Of a stretch of 64,000 nt of DNA, positions 44,398 to 56,396 are shown piece by piece. The stretch covers positions 24,249,741 to 24,313,740 of the forward strand of contig CM041465.1 of the NCBI GenBank assembly GCA_023213395.1, read 5' to 3'. Both the position numbers and the translations under genes were made by a program. The DNA comes from Cycas panzhihuaensis. Lineage: Eukaryota > Cycadophyta. Each line of letters starts with the position of its first letter. The stretch's first letter is position 1. The notes beneath the pieces were generated by a model, which saw nothing but the letters and a program-made list of their open reading frames with translations, was not told where the DNA came from and ran no database searches.

Positions 44398-46052
44398 ATT
44401 TTAAAGGTCTTACTGCATTAAAATAGTTAATAAAATAATCAAGTAATTATTAAAATGAAAGAACAAAAGCTAAGGGAAGTTAATAAAATTATATCAAAGC
44501 ATCACCTCGAAGTAGTTTGAGAAATAAGTACATTATGACATAATCGTATGGCAAGAAATTTATACAAGCAAGTGCAAATGCTTGAATATGAAAAGTTGGG
44601 TCTTAGGTGGACTCACCCGAGAATTTAGGTAACTCAAGAAGGAATGGAGGCATTAAGGTTAATAAGACCTCACATGGAAAGGGAGACTTCATATAGTCTA
44701 GTTAGAAGGCTTCCTTGGCCTCAATGTGGTGGAGCATTGAGGCAAGGATGATGGATATGGAGTGGTAGAAGGGGTAGGTTGTTATTGTTGAGGAAAAGAA
44801 TGGGATGGAAGAGTGGATAAATGATTAAACCAAGTTGTAGGATTAACCACAGAATTAGTTTACAATATAAGATATTGAGAAGAAAAGGGTTAAATAAAAG
44901 AAAAATCGTTTGTTATGGAACTAGTTTAGGAATGTAAGATGACAAAGTAGGATTAGAAAATCTCACAACTTAAAATTGACTACCTAAAGTATAAGGATAA
45001 ATAGGATGAGTATGAGGGATATGTTAAGAAGAAAGGACTACATTAAGTGCTCTAATCGAAGAAATATGAGGTCTAATACCTTGAGACATAACTATATGGG
45101 ATGACTAAACTAGCAATTGAGTTGAAGATGTAACAAGGTAAGAAGAGGCTACCCTAGTAGGACAAGAATGAATAGGTTGTGAAGTTGACAAAGGTAAACC
45201 TACTTAATGAGAGGTAGAACATGAGAAGGACTAAGGTTATATTAGATAGGTGTGGTACAGGTACCTTCATGTGTAGAAGGTACCATATAAGGAGATTAAG
45301 TCTAGACTTGCAACCTAAAAGGTGAGGAAAGAGGCTAGGAATAAACTAACTTATGATCTTAAACCTCCCCCAAAGGAGAAGAATGAGGCCTTAGTGAAGG
45401 AGGATGAGAAGGCAAGGGTGATCAAGTGGCATCAAGAGTAATTGAAGGCTCAACTTATATTGACTCATACTCCTCACATAATGGATCAAATTGACAGTAA
45501 TATAAAGAGGATGTTGTAGTATGAGTCTTTAGATAAAAAGGATCCTAATATCCAAGCATATGAAGAGGAGTAAGGGCTAACTCATAATAAGATGGGCGTG
45601 CTTGAGTAGGAAGTATTTCTTCTTGTACAAAAGAAAGATTTATAAGAAAAGTATCACCATGGAATTAAGAGGGCTCTGGATACCCTTCCTCCATAGGTAT
45701 TTCATATAATTAGTTTGAATCTTTATTAGGATAAACATAGATATTGTATATATGATATTTTGAAGAATCAATATAAGAGGATGGAACTTCATGAGTAAGG
45801 TGCAAGGGTTGTGATTGAAAATTAGGTGAGAAACTATAAAGTCTCAATGATCAACTTAGAGTAGGTGTTGTAGTTTCCATTACTTTAAACAAGAAAAATA
45901 AATGGAACTGCCTAGTATAATTTCCAAAAAGATGATGTGTTTCAGTTAGGCCTAGACAAAGTATCTCTTAACTAGCATTATATTTCCTTTGTTTCAAGTT
46001 TGAGTCAAGAGATAATAAGCCTATAGGAATTAAAAGACCACCTTTGCCAGCT
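44398..46052 (-). pseudogene. Gag, N-terminal half, and leader (family B)
   Basis: It continues the family B gag that stops at 27436. The plus-strand words TGCATTAAAATAGTTAATAA (44411-44430) match the family A gag at 19250-19265. The rest is AT-rich and low in motif content. Pieces towards 45500 correspond to the Ser/Pro-rich N-terminal part of A Gag. Confidence 0.55.
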
Positions 46053-46070
46053 CCTAAGAAGGAGTCTCCA
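46053..46070 (-). promoter_or_regulatory. Possible primer binding site of element B
   Basis: On the minus strand TGGAGACTCCTTCTTAGG resembles the TGGCGACTCCGCTGGGG class, as in element A. It is followed on the plus strand by TGTTTATG, a plausible LTR edge. Confidence 0.35.
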
Positions 46071-46072
46071 CC

Positions 46073-48050
46073 TGTTTATGTCATTTAACTTGGGTATGAG
46101 TATAACAATGAAAGGTTAGGATGTAAAAGAAACACTAGAATCCAGTAGCCTATATAAGTGGATGAAGGAGTTCTAAATTCAATGTACGATGACAATGTAT
46201 CTTATGTCCTTCCTAGAGGCTCCTTTTCGTTTATTATTTCAACCTCTTGGGTTCTACTAAGATAAGGAAAAAGGGTTAAGTGATGGAAAGTTTTTTTTTT
46301 TTTTTACTTTTACTTTTATTTATTTACTTTTAAATTCTTATGAACAAAAAACTCAAAGAGGAATAAAGAGAGAATAAAATCTATCTACCTTATTTTCAAT
46401 ATCAAGAAAAAGAACTAATCACACATGCAACTTCTTTTTTTTTTTCCCAATAAAAGCACACCAAGAATGAAAGAGAAACTATTTTCTCTAAATGCAGAAC
46501 ATACCTTTTAATAGGAATAACTAGTGTGAGATATAACTAACATGACATGCAACTCTATATGCAACTTGATGGAAGATCAAATAACTTGCAATGCTCATAT
46601 AAAGCCTTTCATCTCATTCACATGCTACTTTCTTATTTGAAGAATAGTTTCAAAAGTAATTAGAGATTTCATAAATATATTGTAGCCACTATGAATGATA
46701 TATGGTTATTAAAAGTCACATGCAACCAGCCACAATTAAACTTTTCACAAATCAGCCAATAGACTAATATCACAAAAAAGTTCTATCACTTACGGAGTTT
46801 TTTTAGAGACCATGAGATCCTTGAACCTCATACAATCTAGTTGCAACAAAAATATATCATTCACGCACACACTTTTTTTTAAATAAAAGAATAATTGAGA
46901 GAAAGTAAAGTCAAGTCATACAACTACTAACTTTTTTTTAAAAAATTAGTCTATTAATGAGTTCCTACCTCAAAATTGTTATCTCTCCTTTAAACCAATT
47001 AATCATTCCCAAGTTTTCCCCTAAAACAACAAGGAAATAGAAAAAAATTAAGAAAAATAGGTCTAATAAAAGTCATAGATGAAGGAAGGATGAGACTAGA
47101 TCTCTTAAGAAACTTGGGTAGCTAAAGAGAATGGGAGAGAGTAGCTATATTTATCGTGAAGAGATGATTATTCTTCACAATAGTCTAATTTTTTTTCTTT
47201 CCATAAAGGGTTGACCTTTTAGTTAAATTTCTTAAGGAAAAAACATAAACAAAAGTATCTTAGATATCAAGCATAGGGAAAGAATAAGTCTGGTCATAAG
47301 AAACCACCAAAAGAATTATAGAACAACAAGAGAAACTAGAATAAGAAAGGTCTTACTAAGGATATAAAGTCTAAAGCTAAAAAACTCATAAGAAATTGAG
47401 TACCTTGAGAAGTAACAACAATTAAGATTAGTACAATAGTAGGACAACAAACAAGTCTTCAAATCTCTTCCCTTGAATTCAGTTTTTCTCCAAAGACAGT
47501 TTTTCATAAAAGCAAGCTAAAAATATCTCAAATTCTCAAGAACCCCCCCTCTAAATTTTCACATCATGTATATTACTTTTTGAATGAATTAACACTCTAG
47601 CATTTGGGAGGGTTCTAGGCATGAATGTGGTAAGTTTCTATTCAATTTAGATGGAGGTATATAAAACTGGTACATGAACAAAAAAAATTACATGTGTGAC
47701 AATAAAAAATGTGACTGGTCATGTTTTATGAACTACTACAAATGTAACTTTATTAATAAAATGTGATCAATCACATTTTTGGAAGCACAAAAAATGCAAC
47801 AAGTCGAGAAGGTAAAAATCATCCATTAAAAAGTCAAAAATGAGATTTTTATTGAAATTTAAATAAGAAATGACTTAATCAATGGAAAAATTACCCAAAG
47901 AAATAAAAACTATAAGCTCAAGGCTAAAAATAATGAAAAAGAGATAATAGAAAGATGAAATCAAGATAAGAGAGTGAAGCAAAAGAATTTTTAAAGGAAA
48001 AGAATGGGTCAGAATGATCATGAAGGAGAGACCTTATTGCCATAGTTATC
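46073..48050 (-). repeat. Probable 5' LTR of element B (outer end not defined)
   Basis: AT-rich non-coding DNA to the right of the B primer site. A minus-strand TATA-like ATAAATATAGC lies at about 47143-47153. T-rich homopolymer runs are at 46290 and 46436. The partner LTR is absent from the window, so the right end cannot be set. Confidence 0.3.
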
Positions 48051-48251
48051 ACTCATCGGTATGTGAGAGAATATATATTACATCGTCATCATTGAACATA
48101 CATCGTCCAACAAAAATCATCATCATATTTCATTAAAACATGGCCTAGTACATCATAGAATAAGTTTTATTAGATCATATGGAAATTAAATGAAGTGAAA
48201 AACTCATTAATAGTAAAGAATGTCAATTAAGGGCCAAGTTTTGGTGAAACA

Positions 48252-48413
48252 GTATGCTCTTGGTGGGATTGGCATAAAAACCAAGCTACTTACTTATACA
48301 CATATTAAGATCGATACAATATAATAATCAATATAATCGTAAAGGTTTCAAAAGCATGATGGGGGAATCTAGACAATGACTAATAAATTAAACATTAGTC
48401 TAAATATTATATC
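48252..48413. repeat. Direct repeat, left copy (~162 bp)
   Basis: It matches 51571-51733, sharing GACAATGACTAAT and AATTAAACATTA among other words. It may be part of an old LTR pair of a minus-strand element. Confidence 0.6.
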
Positions 48414-51396
48414 TAAAACTTATTTCCCTTAATATTTAATTCATAGTTTTTATATCTATTATCATTGTTGCTTTATTTTCCTATCGTTGTAAGCTACTCC
48501 ATATTGTATCAAATCTTTATCAAATTACTAATATTCATATGAATATGACTCCATCTATCAAACCACATGGGTAACCAACCATTGTGACTATTAGTTCTAT
48601 AGAAAGTCATTTTGTTTACATAATTTAATCAATGTCTTTAACAACATTGCTTCGAGAACATGTTGTCCTATGTGGCTTATCTAATATGTTGGAAATATAT
48701 AAGAGTAACTGGAAAGAGTATCCTACCTTTTACTAAATGACACTTTAAAACAACTTTTTTCGGTATCTAATGGCTAAAAACATGATGGTAGGCACTATGG
48801 CTTTACAAACATACCCTATAGGGCTTATATAATCATGACTCTAATACATATGGGGTCTTAACAGCTAAATAATGCTACAAGAATGGGGATATCATTGATC
48901 CCTTAGTGGATGCAAGGCCAACATTACATGACAATTTTTAATGCAACATAAATCATATATTTTAACTTTTACATAGCTAAATTTTATAGAAGATATATAT
49001 TATGCTCATGTAGTTTAAGTAAGTCTCACACCAAAAAGTGATTAGACTAAGATATTTACCTCTTATAGTTTATAACTTATAGTTGATAACTTGCTATTGT
49101 TAAAGAAAAGACTCCCCTTTGATACCAAATTCTTTAAATTTGTCACAACTCTTTAGCTTTTAACACTTAGCCAATCATGTATAATGCCTTTACTAAGGTC
49201 TTACATGCCAAATCATCATTGGTCACCTCTAAGGGTGCTAGAAAAGACTAGACTTAACTAACTTAAAGCTTAATTTTTAAATAAGTTTTTGTGATACTAA
49301 CATTAAACTTTAGTCCCTATGCATGGTGGTGGTATTAAATGATTAAACATAGCCTTCAAGGGCTTACATGGCATCAAATTCAACATTTATTAAGTACATA
49401 AAATATTTGAGACAACTTTGAATTTTATTTTCACTTATAATACAAACTTAAATGGTATCAAATAAGTACTCATTTTGAAGAGGAATGAGTTATGATTCCA
49501 ATGCAATAGAATTAGAATTAGAGTCCATATGAAAGAGATATGAGTAAAACAATATAGTCAATTGCTTAAAAGTTAAAAAAATACCTTTAAAAATGCACTT
49601 AACTCCTTCAACATTTGAACCCCTAGTCATATTATCACTTTTATGTGATCGTCAACTAGTGGATGAGTGATTATGGAACTTAAAAACTATTTCAATTTTT
49701 TTTTTTTTTTTTTTAATTTAAATTTTTTTATGGTGGTGGATTTCATAATATATCAAAAATAATGTATATGCCTCTCTTAAGTAAATCCTTAGCAAGAAAA
49801 AATCTTTACACTATTTTTTTTTGTTTTGTCATACAAGTCCAGGTTGTTGGTGGATTGAGAAAAGGTAGTAGTTGAGTTCGACTATGAACCAAAACTCATT
49901 GACAGAGAAAGAGCCTAAAAATCCTTGAACCCATAGTTTTCATTAGAATTGATTTTCTCTCATACTAAATAAAATAGACATGGTTTTATCATCCATACAT
50001 GCGAATCATCATCCTGAATATTAATCGCCTAAGAAACTCCCTCTTCTTATAATTGTACCAATCTCATCTATAGTTGATCATATAATTGGGAAGAAGACAT
50101 AGAAAATGCGTGAAAAGTAAAGGGATCAATGGCTATCTTATTGTTGCACTATAATAAGGGTAAATTCACATTGATAGCTCTTGAATCCTTAGCATCTGAA
50201 CCATGCCCAGTCTCTATATTATATACATCATCAGCTAAGCCCATCTATTACAATTCTCTACTATTGGAATATGATTTATTACTCTTGATGAAATCTTCCA
50301 ACTTGGACCTCTCTTATAACTCTAAATTCTTCTGGTATAAATAGTCACATGGAGAGGTATTAGATAGATCTGCATAGTCTAATAAGCCCTGCCACTCTCC
50401 CCCCATGTGACTGACTACCTGTACAACTTGCATGATATAAAGAGTGCCATTAGACCTTAATGCCATTTGAGTGCAAAAGAGTTGTCATTATGCTTGCTCA
50501 TTTTATTGCATTTAAAGGGAAAACCATGGTGCCCAATGCCCATTGGCCTAGGGATTGCACCCTACAAACCTGCAAACCATGGATGTTGACTACCAAAACC
50601 GACCATCATATCATATGGACAGATTAGTGAGAATATAAGCCAATTATTGCTATCGATATCTTTCATCACAAAACTATAGTTCACACCATCAAATCCACAG
50701 AGGGACCAACCCACTAAATCCTACAAAGAAATTATATTAAATACAACATAATGTATAATATATTTTCAACAAAATATAATTAATGGTGTTAATATCAGTG
50801 GACATCTTGAAATGTAGACTTTTCAATATTCACTAGGCACAAGTAAATTATAGGCAAATATGAATCGAGAGACATCATAGTGGATAAAATATAGATAAAT
50901 ATAAGTTAATGGTAAAGTTCCATGTAACAAATATTCATAATTTATAAAGTAGAAATTGTCAAATACATTAGCTAAAATAGGAGATACATTTACAAATAAC
51001 TGTAACTTTTTAAAGAGAAAATAACCCATATTTGAGCTGTTAGGATGGCTAGTCCCACGGTTCATTATCACATCAATGAGCCTCTATTTTGCATGATCTC
51101 TTTACAACTCTAGATTTACAAGGTCTCATTATCATTCTCCAACATTGAAAATTTTTGTTACTGCATTCATCCTTTAATCTATAATCCCCACATACTATTT
51201 CCACCATTCAACATTTAAAAAGAAAACTTGTTAGTAGTATATGAATTCTCCTCTTCACAAAAATAATCTCCTAAGAAAATATGAATAGTGACATATGATT
51301 TTTGATAAAGAACCTAACTATGAGATTGCTTATTCGATAGGTGAATCCAATGATCAAATATGTGATCCCTCAAAGGATCAAAACCCATTCTAATAT
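48414..51396. other. AT-rich DNA between direct repeats, no supported gene
   Basis: A T18-type run lies near 49700. The minus strand at about 50470-50720 has short protein-like pieces (FDGVNYSFVMKDIDS; SLICPYDMMVGFG) preceded by TTTGTAG, so it could be a decayed gene fragment. No family is recognised. Other open frames are short and unconvincing. Confidence 0.35.
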
Positions 51397-51407
51397 CTCT
51401 AATACCA
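51397..51407 (-). promoter_or_regulatory. Decayed primer-site-like motif next to TGTTGAATG
   Basis: The minus strand reads TGGTATTAGAG, one transition from TGGTATCAGAG. A TG at 51410 follows on the plus strand at a spacing typical of an LTR edge. The right direct repeat lies 161 bp further in. Confidence 0.35.
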
Positions 51408-51570
51408 AATGTTGAATGTGGTATTGAAGTGATACCACATCTTAATAGAAGAAATATAAGACACAAAAGATAGACTATGAAAATTATCACTACTTATTTT
51501 ATTACTATATATAAATATGCATACATATGTAGGATACTCAAATGTGTGTGATTTCTCAAGACTAACAATG

Positions 51571-51733
51571 ATGTGCTCTTGATGGGCTTGGCATACAAAC
51601 CAAGGTACCCACTTGCATACATGTTAAGAACAATACAATGTAATAATTAAGATAGTCTTAAGGGTTACAAGAGCATGAAGGGGGGATCTAAACAATGACT
51701 AATGAATTAAACATTAATCCAAATATTATATTC
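51571..51733. repeat. Direct repeat, right copy (~163 bp)
   Basis: Partner of 48252-48413 in the same orientation. Confidence 0.6.
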
Positions 51734-53640
51734 AATAGGAGGACGTTTTTATTTTCAAGCACCTAACATATGGAGTACTAAAATTTAATGGTAGGTTCTA
51801 CATTTTAGATATAGGTAATAATCATCAATTAATAAATGGTTGAGTGAAGGTTCCAATATCCAAATTTAGCATTAATTAAGGATATAATCCCTAAAGTTAT
51901 AATAATTATCCTTTTTAGGGTCAAATATTTAGTTCAACATTTAATACATCATTATTTCATGTTAGTGTGATCTCACTTGCCATACCTTGCGAGAATAATG
52001 ATGGGTCTTATTGTCACCAACATTCACTTATTAGCCTAAAGTTTAGGTCTAGAGGTTTCTCAAACTATAATAGATTAATCAAGACTTCCATGACCACCCT
52101 CAAATAAATATCTAATATGTAAATTATTCAAGACTCCTACAGTATTTCCAAAAAGATATTTTATCTTTATTTTTTACATTTTCTAAAACAATACTAAATA
52201 TAACAAAGATATATCTTCTATAAAGAGATTTAAAGTTAGAAAAGGTCTATAAAAGATTGAAAGGAACTTAGAAAACCTTTGCAAATATATAATTATTTTA
52301 TTCCTTATTAATGAGGTCAAATGTAGGTGTTCTATAAGTCATGTATATGTGTGTGTGTGTGTATGGGTGTGCACATATACACACTAAAAGAAATATATAT
52401 ATATAGAGAGAGAGAGCGAGAGAGTAATGAATACAATACTACAAGGTCCACGTACTCAAATCGAGTTCTCCCAAGTTAAACTTAATACTAGATTAGTGGA
52501 TTAATGGTTGTATAATTTAACACAACTATTTTCACAAAAGGAAATAAAAGAAGTAAAACCAAAAGCTAACCCTAACTTATAAACTAATCATCGATCATTG
52601 TGGGTTATAATTTATTATAAAATATATGCATATTGATCATGAAATGTGGCCATGACTTTGAACTATAATTTTATAGATCTCTTGTATGTAACATTGGTAG
52701 TTTCATGGTTTTTACCTATGTCTTTGAACTTATTACTTATACCTAAACATATACAACCTCTAGCTCTTGTTGATATGATATTTGGGCCCATCACTTATGA
52801 AGTAAAATGTGAAAATCAATAACACCAAGTGGTAAACATTTATCAAATGTTTCAAGTCAAGCTTTCATAGGAATATGTTGTTATAAAAGGTGATGTACAT
52901 TGTTTTTAGAGAGGAGTGTTGTATGTCTTGTATAGGGTACTAGAAAGTGTTGTGTTTAGAGGCTAGAGATACGAGATTTCAATAGATTTTATCTAAGAAA
53001 GAACAAGGGAAATATCATTGAACGTGTCCCCTTAATTTAAAAAAATGAACATATTCTTAATGTAGATTCTCAATCAACAAAACAAACATAAATTTTAAAA
53101 TGAGGGTCATATAAAAATACATTAATGGTTGACTTGGCTTGCATTATCATAAACATCCTTACACTACCGCCATCATTTCTTCAAAAACTTTAAGGTGCTT
53201 GATTGAAATGATAATCTTGACTGTCTTTGCTTTAAACAAACTTTATTGAACATGCCTTAAGAAAGTGGATTGAGTATTTTATGTTTGTTAAAAAGGTAGA
53301 TATTGCAAACACATTTTATATAATCAATGTATAGTAAAAAAGAGCCATCAAATAAAAAACTTGAACCATAGCAAAGTGCAACTCCCTTGGGTATTGAGGT
53401 TTGATATGGGACTTTTTATCTTTGGTGCCGTGTTCCCAAGGGATGACTCTAAGGAAATTGAACCCTATGGGCCACATAACGAGTTCTTGTGGACTATGCA
53501 AGAACTGCTCGAGAATCGCTTATCTCATATATCACAAGGAGAATAGGGGAAACCGTGAAATTAAATAGTCCCGTTGGGATTTATCATGTACCCTTAAAAA
53601 AGTAAAAGAATCCTAATATGATTTATGTGGGAAACCAAAG
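51734..53640. other. AT-rich intergenic DNA, no supported gene
   Basis: Apart from the microsatellite cluster I see no coding, RNA or element signature. Open frames are below 65 codons. Confidence 0.4.
52347..52424. repeat. Microsatellite cluster (TG)n, (AT)n, (GA)n
   Basis: Successive runs of TG/GT, TA/AT and AG/GA dinucleotides occur within 80 bp. Confidence 0.85.
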
Positions 53641-54828
53641 TAAAGGGACTGCAGTACCATGTGATGCCCAGTTTCGAAGAACCTCTCGGCAAAGTATGTT
53701 CCATAATTTATCCCCAGCTGGAGTCCGTGAGTAAACGTTGACGGCCGAGTTCAGAGCGTGACCATATCCGTTAGTGGCCGTTAGTCACGCTGCCAGACTC
53801 CCGACGCTGTTATGATGTGATATGATTAAACTTATGTCACAATCTATCAACACGTGGAGTCACAGTGATCGTACATCTGGCAATGTCCGAAAATACTTTA
53901 AACCCCACGATAATTGCCAATTCAAACCGGAGAAAGTAAAGATAAAAACAATGGTAGCGACGGTGACGCCGTGAGAGATGCCGTCACGAGGACGCGGTCA
54001 CATGTGAGAAAAGTGAACGAGGCACGTAAACGGCGTTTGTCCGTGAAGAATGTGAGAATGGACTTTAATGGGCCGTAACATCTTGTGCTTGTTCGTCTTG
54101 TCTCCATCCCTTTTGTTCATTTGCAAAGAGGAAGCCATGGTTGGATTTGCAGGGCATCACCAACGTAAGAAAAAGGTACCTCTCCATTCTGCGGTTTTGT
54201 TCAATAAATATGATAAAATTGCATTTCTGGAACAGAGTTGGAGGCTTTTGTTCGGGATCGGTTTTTGTCAAAATTTCCCTCAAAATTTTGAGTTGTGAGC
54301 CCGTTTCGTCATTTTTTTCATGGAGTAAAATGTGGGTGAGCACCACCAAAATTGTTTGATTATTGACCCATTTGTGCGTTTAAACGGTGCAAAAATGTCC
54401 TTCACGCCATGCTTCGAAGTTTTTAAAGCGACATAGCATATGGTTTCACCCTTCAAATTTATAAGAAGTTTGTTGTTTTATTACTGCCTTCATTTTTTTG
54501 TTCTTTTTTCATATTTTGTCCCTTACGCCTGATGGGTGGCACTTTTTCTTTAGGAAATACCATGTACTTTTCCCCTTGAGACTTTGGTCGCACAACATCA
54601 GCTTGGGAGTAGTAACGGCTGCTGCAAACATGTTGCTCTGCTGGTAAATGCGGGTTTAATTCACTTTAAATTTTGTGGACTTGTTTTAAATTTGTGCCTG
54701 AGTCGCGAGATATGTGTTTTGATTTGTAGATATATGCGGGTTCGTCTGGATCCAATATTGTTGCTAAGAATGAGATTTGAGAATTCTGTTAAATATTTGA
54801 TTCAGACAGATTAAAAGTTTGCCTAGCC
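53641..54828 (+). promoter_or_regulatory. Upstream region and likely 5' UTR of the DUF1645 gene
   Basis: The GC content rises between 53640 and 54100. The stretch holds a G-box/ABRE-type ACACGTGG. A 5' UTR intron is possible: AACGTAAGA at about 54164 is a good donor, and TTTGATTCAG at about 54803 a good acceptor, with a T-rich interior. The coding frame itself needs no intron. The transcription start is not visible. Confidence 0.4.
53850..53857 (+). promoter_or_regulatory. G-box / ABRE-like ACACGTGG
   Basis: It has the core CACGTG with an ABRE-type flank, about 980 bp upstream of the DUF1645 start codon. Such boxes bind bZIP and bHLH factors in plants. Function here is inferred. Confidence 0.35.
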
Positions 54829-55935
54829 ATGGCCTATCAAGTCTGTTCGGAGATAATTGCAAACGATTGGTCGAGTCCTAGAATTTCATTTTCTCACGAT
54901 CTTTCACAGACCGACAAAATTTCGCCCGACAAGCGAAAGAGAGAAGATTATGTTGATAGTTACTCGACAGAATTTGAGTTTTGCATGATAAATAATAATA
55001 CTGGGAATTCCTTTTTAGCGGAAACTGTGGTATCTGCCGACGAATTGTTTGTGGATGGCAAGATTCTGCCTCGCGTTCAGAGAACAGCACAGCCAGCTCT
55101 TGAGGCTCATCAATCAATTACTATTGCTCGCCATCTTAGTCTCGAAAGCGCCTGCTGTACATCACCGGTTCGATCCTCTTCATTGCCTTCTTCAAAAACA
55201 GGAAATGCTTCCTCAAAATCATCTCTGAAGTTGTCTAATAAGTGGAAGGAAATTTTTAGGCTGAGCAAGGAAAATAATGGTGGAGACATTGCCAACAACA
55301 ATAATAACAACAATAGCGACTGCGGAGAGATAAAAACAGGCTGTAGCAATGTGAAGCAATCGTTGTCACCAAAATCGCTGTGGCCATTCTCAAGGAGTAG
55401 CAGCATGGGTGGGGAAACCAGGACAAACGGTTTATTTTGCCCATTACCTTTTCCCAGAAGCAATTCTGCTGCCGAACGTAAAACGAAGATCAGTATTTCA
55501 TCAAGCAGCATGCCCTCCTCCACTTCCAGCAGAATCATTAATTCTGTAGAAGTTGAAACAAACGCAGCAGATTTGCCTGCACAGATTCCAGTAAGAGGCA
55601 AAAAGTACGGCAGAACGCGGGGAGGTCAGGGCAGTCCTGCGAGAAATTTTGGGCGGGGTAGCCCCGGAAGATTTGGCAATGGCAGATTTATGATTCGTAA
55701 CTTGGAACGATGCAGTGCAAAGGCCCATGATTCGCCTAGGCCTGGAAGACAATTTGAAGGTGGTTTTCTCAAAACTAACTCTTACTCTAGTGGGGTTAGG
55801 GTGAATCCGGTGCTTAACGTGCCTGCTTGCATGGGCCCTTCTAATACGAAAGTCTTGTTTAGTTTCCGCGGCTTATTTTCCAAGAAAGACAAAAAGTCAT
55901 CTCATCCCAGCAGTAACAGGAAGAAGGGCGGTTAA
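54829..55935 (+). CDS. DUF1645 family protein, single exon, 368 aa
   Basis: A complete open frame from ATG in good context (AGCCATGG) to TAA. The order of motifs fits the plant DUF1645 family (PF07816): FEFCMI near residue 50, SADELFVDGKILPR near 70-83, a Ser-rich basic stretch, LSNKWKEIFRLSK near 130-143, then LWPFSRSSS and FCPLPFPRSNSAAE, a Gly/Arg-rich part (RGGQGSPARNFGRGSPGRFG) and a basic C-terminus with VLFSFRGLFSKKDKKSS. No signal peptide or membrane segment is seen, and the basic, low-complexity sequence suggests a nuclear or cytosolic protein. A rice member, OsSGL, affects grain length and stress tolerance, but the biochemical role of the family is unknown. Codon use is balanced and no stop interrupts it, unlike everything around it. 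The start could not lie upstream in frame without crossing a stop. Confidence 0.92.
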   Translation: MAYQVCSEIIANDWSSPRISFSHDLSQTDKISPDKRKREDYVDSYSTEFEFCMINNNTGNSFLAETVVSADELFVDGKILPRVQRTAQPALEAHQSITIARHLSLESACCTSPVRSSSLPSSKTGNASSKSSLKLSNKWKEIFRLSKENNGGDIANNNNNNNSDCGEIKTGCSNVKQSLSPKSLWPFSRSSSMGGETRTNGLFCPLPFPRSNSAAERKTKISISSSSMPSSTSSRIINSVEVETNAADLPAQIPVRGKKYGRTRGGQGSPARNFGRGSPGRFGNGRFMIRNLERCSAKAHDSPRPGRQFEGGFLKTNSYSSGVRVNPVLNVPACMGPSNTKVLFSFRGLFSKKDKKSSHPSSNRKKGG

Positions 55936-56200
55936 CTGATCAGTCCCTTCTGTGGTTTTAGAAATTCTGAAGACGCCCAGCTTAAATGTAGTTAGCCTAG
56001 ACATGCATCCCATCTTCCAGGGGCAGTTTTCTGTTGTAACCCTCTGAAATATTTATTCGTAGAATGTGCTTTCTACCAAGTTTTCCTTTTACCGCGAGGA
56101 AACAGCACTCTGCTTGTTCATCCTCCACATTGTATTTGTACATTCAGCAAACATGTTTTACAAGAATATAATATAATAATCTTGCTATACAGATGAGCAA
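55936..56200 (+). other. 3' UTR region of the DUF1645 gene
   Basis: Non-coding sequence after the stop, with AATATTTATT near 56049 and AATATAATATAATAA near 56165 as possible poly(A) signal elements. The exact end is not visible. Confidence 0.4.
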
Positions 56201-56396
56201 TGTTGAGAGAACTCAGGAGCAATTGCATTGGGGAATTCGTTAAATAAGGAGCACTTTCCGGCAATCCATGGTCATACATTTCTAAATGTTCAGACAATCC
56301 TTGATGCAAGCGGAGAAAGGCCTGCTGAAAAGCATATAAAGTATTTATAACCCTGGGATCATTTTCTGGTTTTACGATTCCATTGCCGGGTGCCAA
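56118..56396 (-). CDS. Possible exon or fragment of an unrecognised minus-strand gene
   Basis: The minus frame reads LAPGNGIVKPENDPRVINTL, then FQQAFLRLHQGLSEHLEMYD and ESAPYLTNSPMQLLLSSLNI, and ends in CGG and TGA. The first two thirds look protein-like, with balanced composition and an amphipathic pattern. There is no ATG start in frame (the first codon is TTG), so it would have to be a 3' exon of a gene to the right. It overlaps the likely 3' UTR of the DUF1645 gene on the other strand. I do not recognise the family, and it may be chance. Confidence 0.25.
   Translation of the reverse strand: MAPGNGIVKPENDPRVINTLYAFQQAFLRLHQGLSEHLEMYDHGLPESAPYLTNSPMQLLLSSLNIAHLYSKIIILYSCKTCLLNVQIQCGG

Larger units (their letters stand above)
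5853..46072 (-). mobile_element. Old Ty3/gypsy element B, split by two insertions (outer element)
   Basis: The B pieces are 5853-6942 (integrase, RNase H end), 23514-27436 (RNase H, RT, protease, gag C-terminal half) and 44398-~46070 (gag N-terminal half). They are collinear on the minus strand and align piece by piece with family A pol and gag at a clearly lower level of similarity. The B sequence is AT-rich with many stops, suggesting long decay. Its 5' LTR probably begins near 46073. Its 3' end is missing and is replaced by A' at 5852. Confidence 0.7.

Noticed and set aside
49690-49715. Long T run as a sign of a LINE/SINE tail
   Set aside because: No target duplication or LINE/SINE body is visible next to it.
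50129-50344. 71-codon plus frame with Leu/Ser-rich sequence
   Set aside because: No motif, in AT-rich DNA. The opposite strand has more protein-like pieces, though these are also too weak to call.
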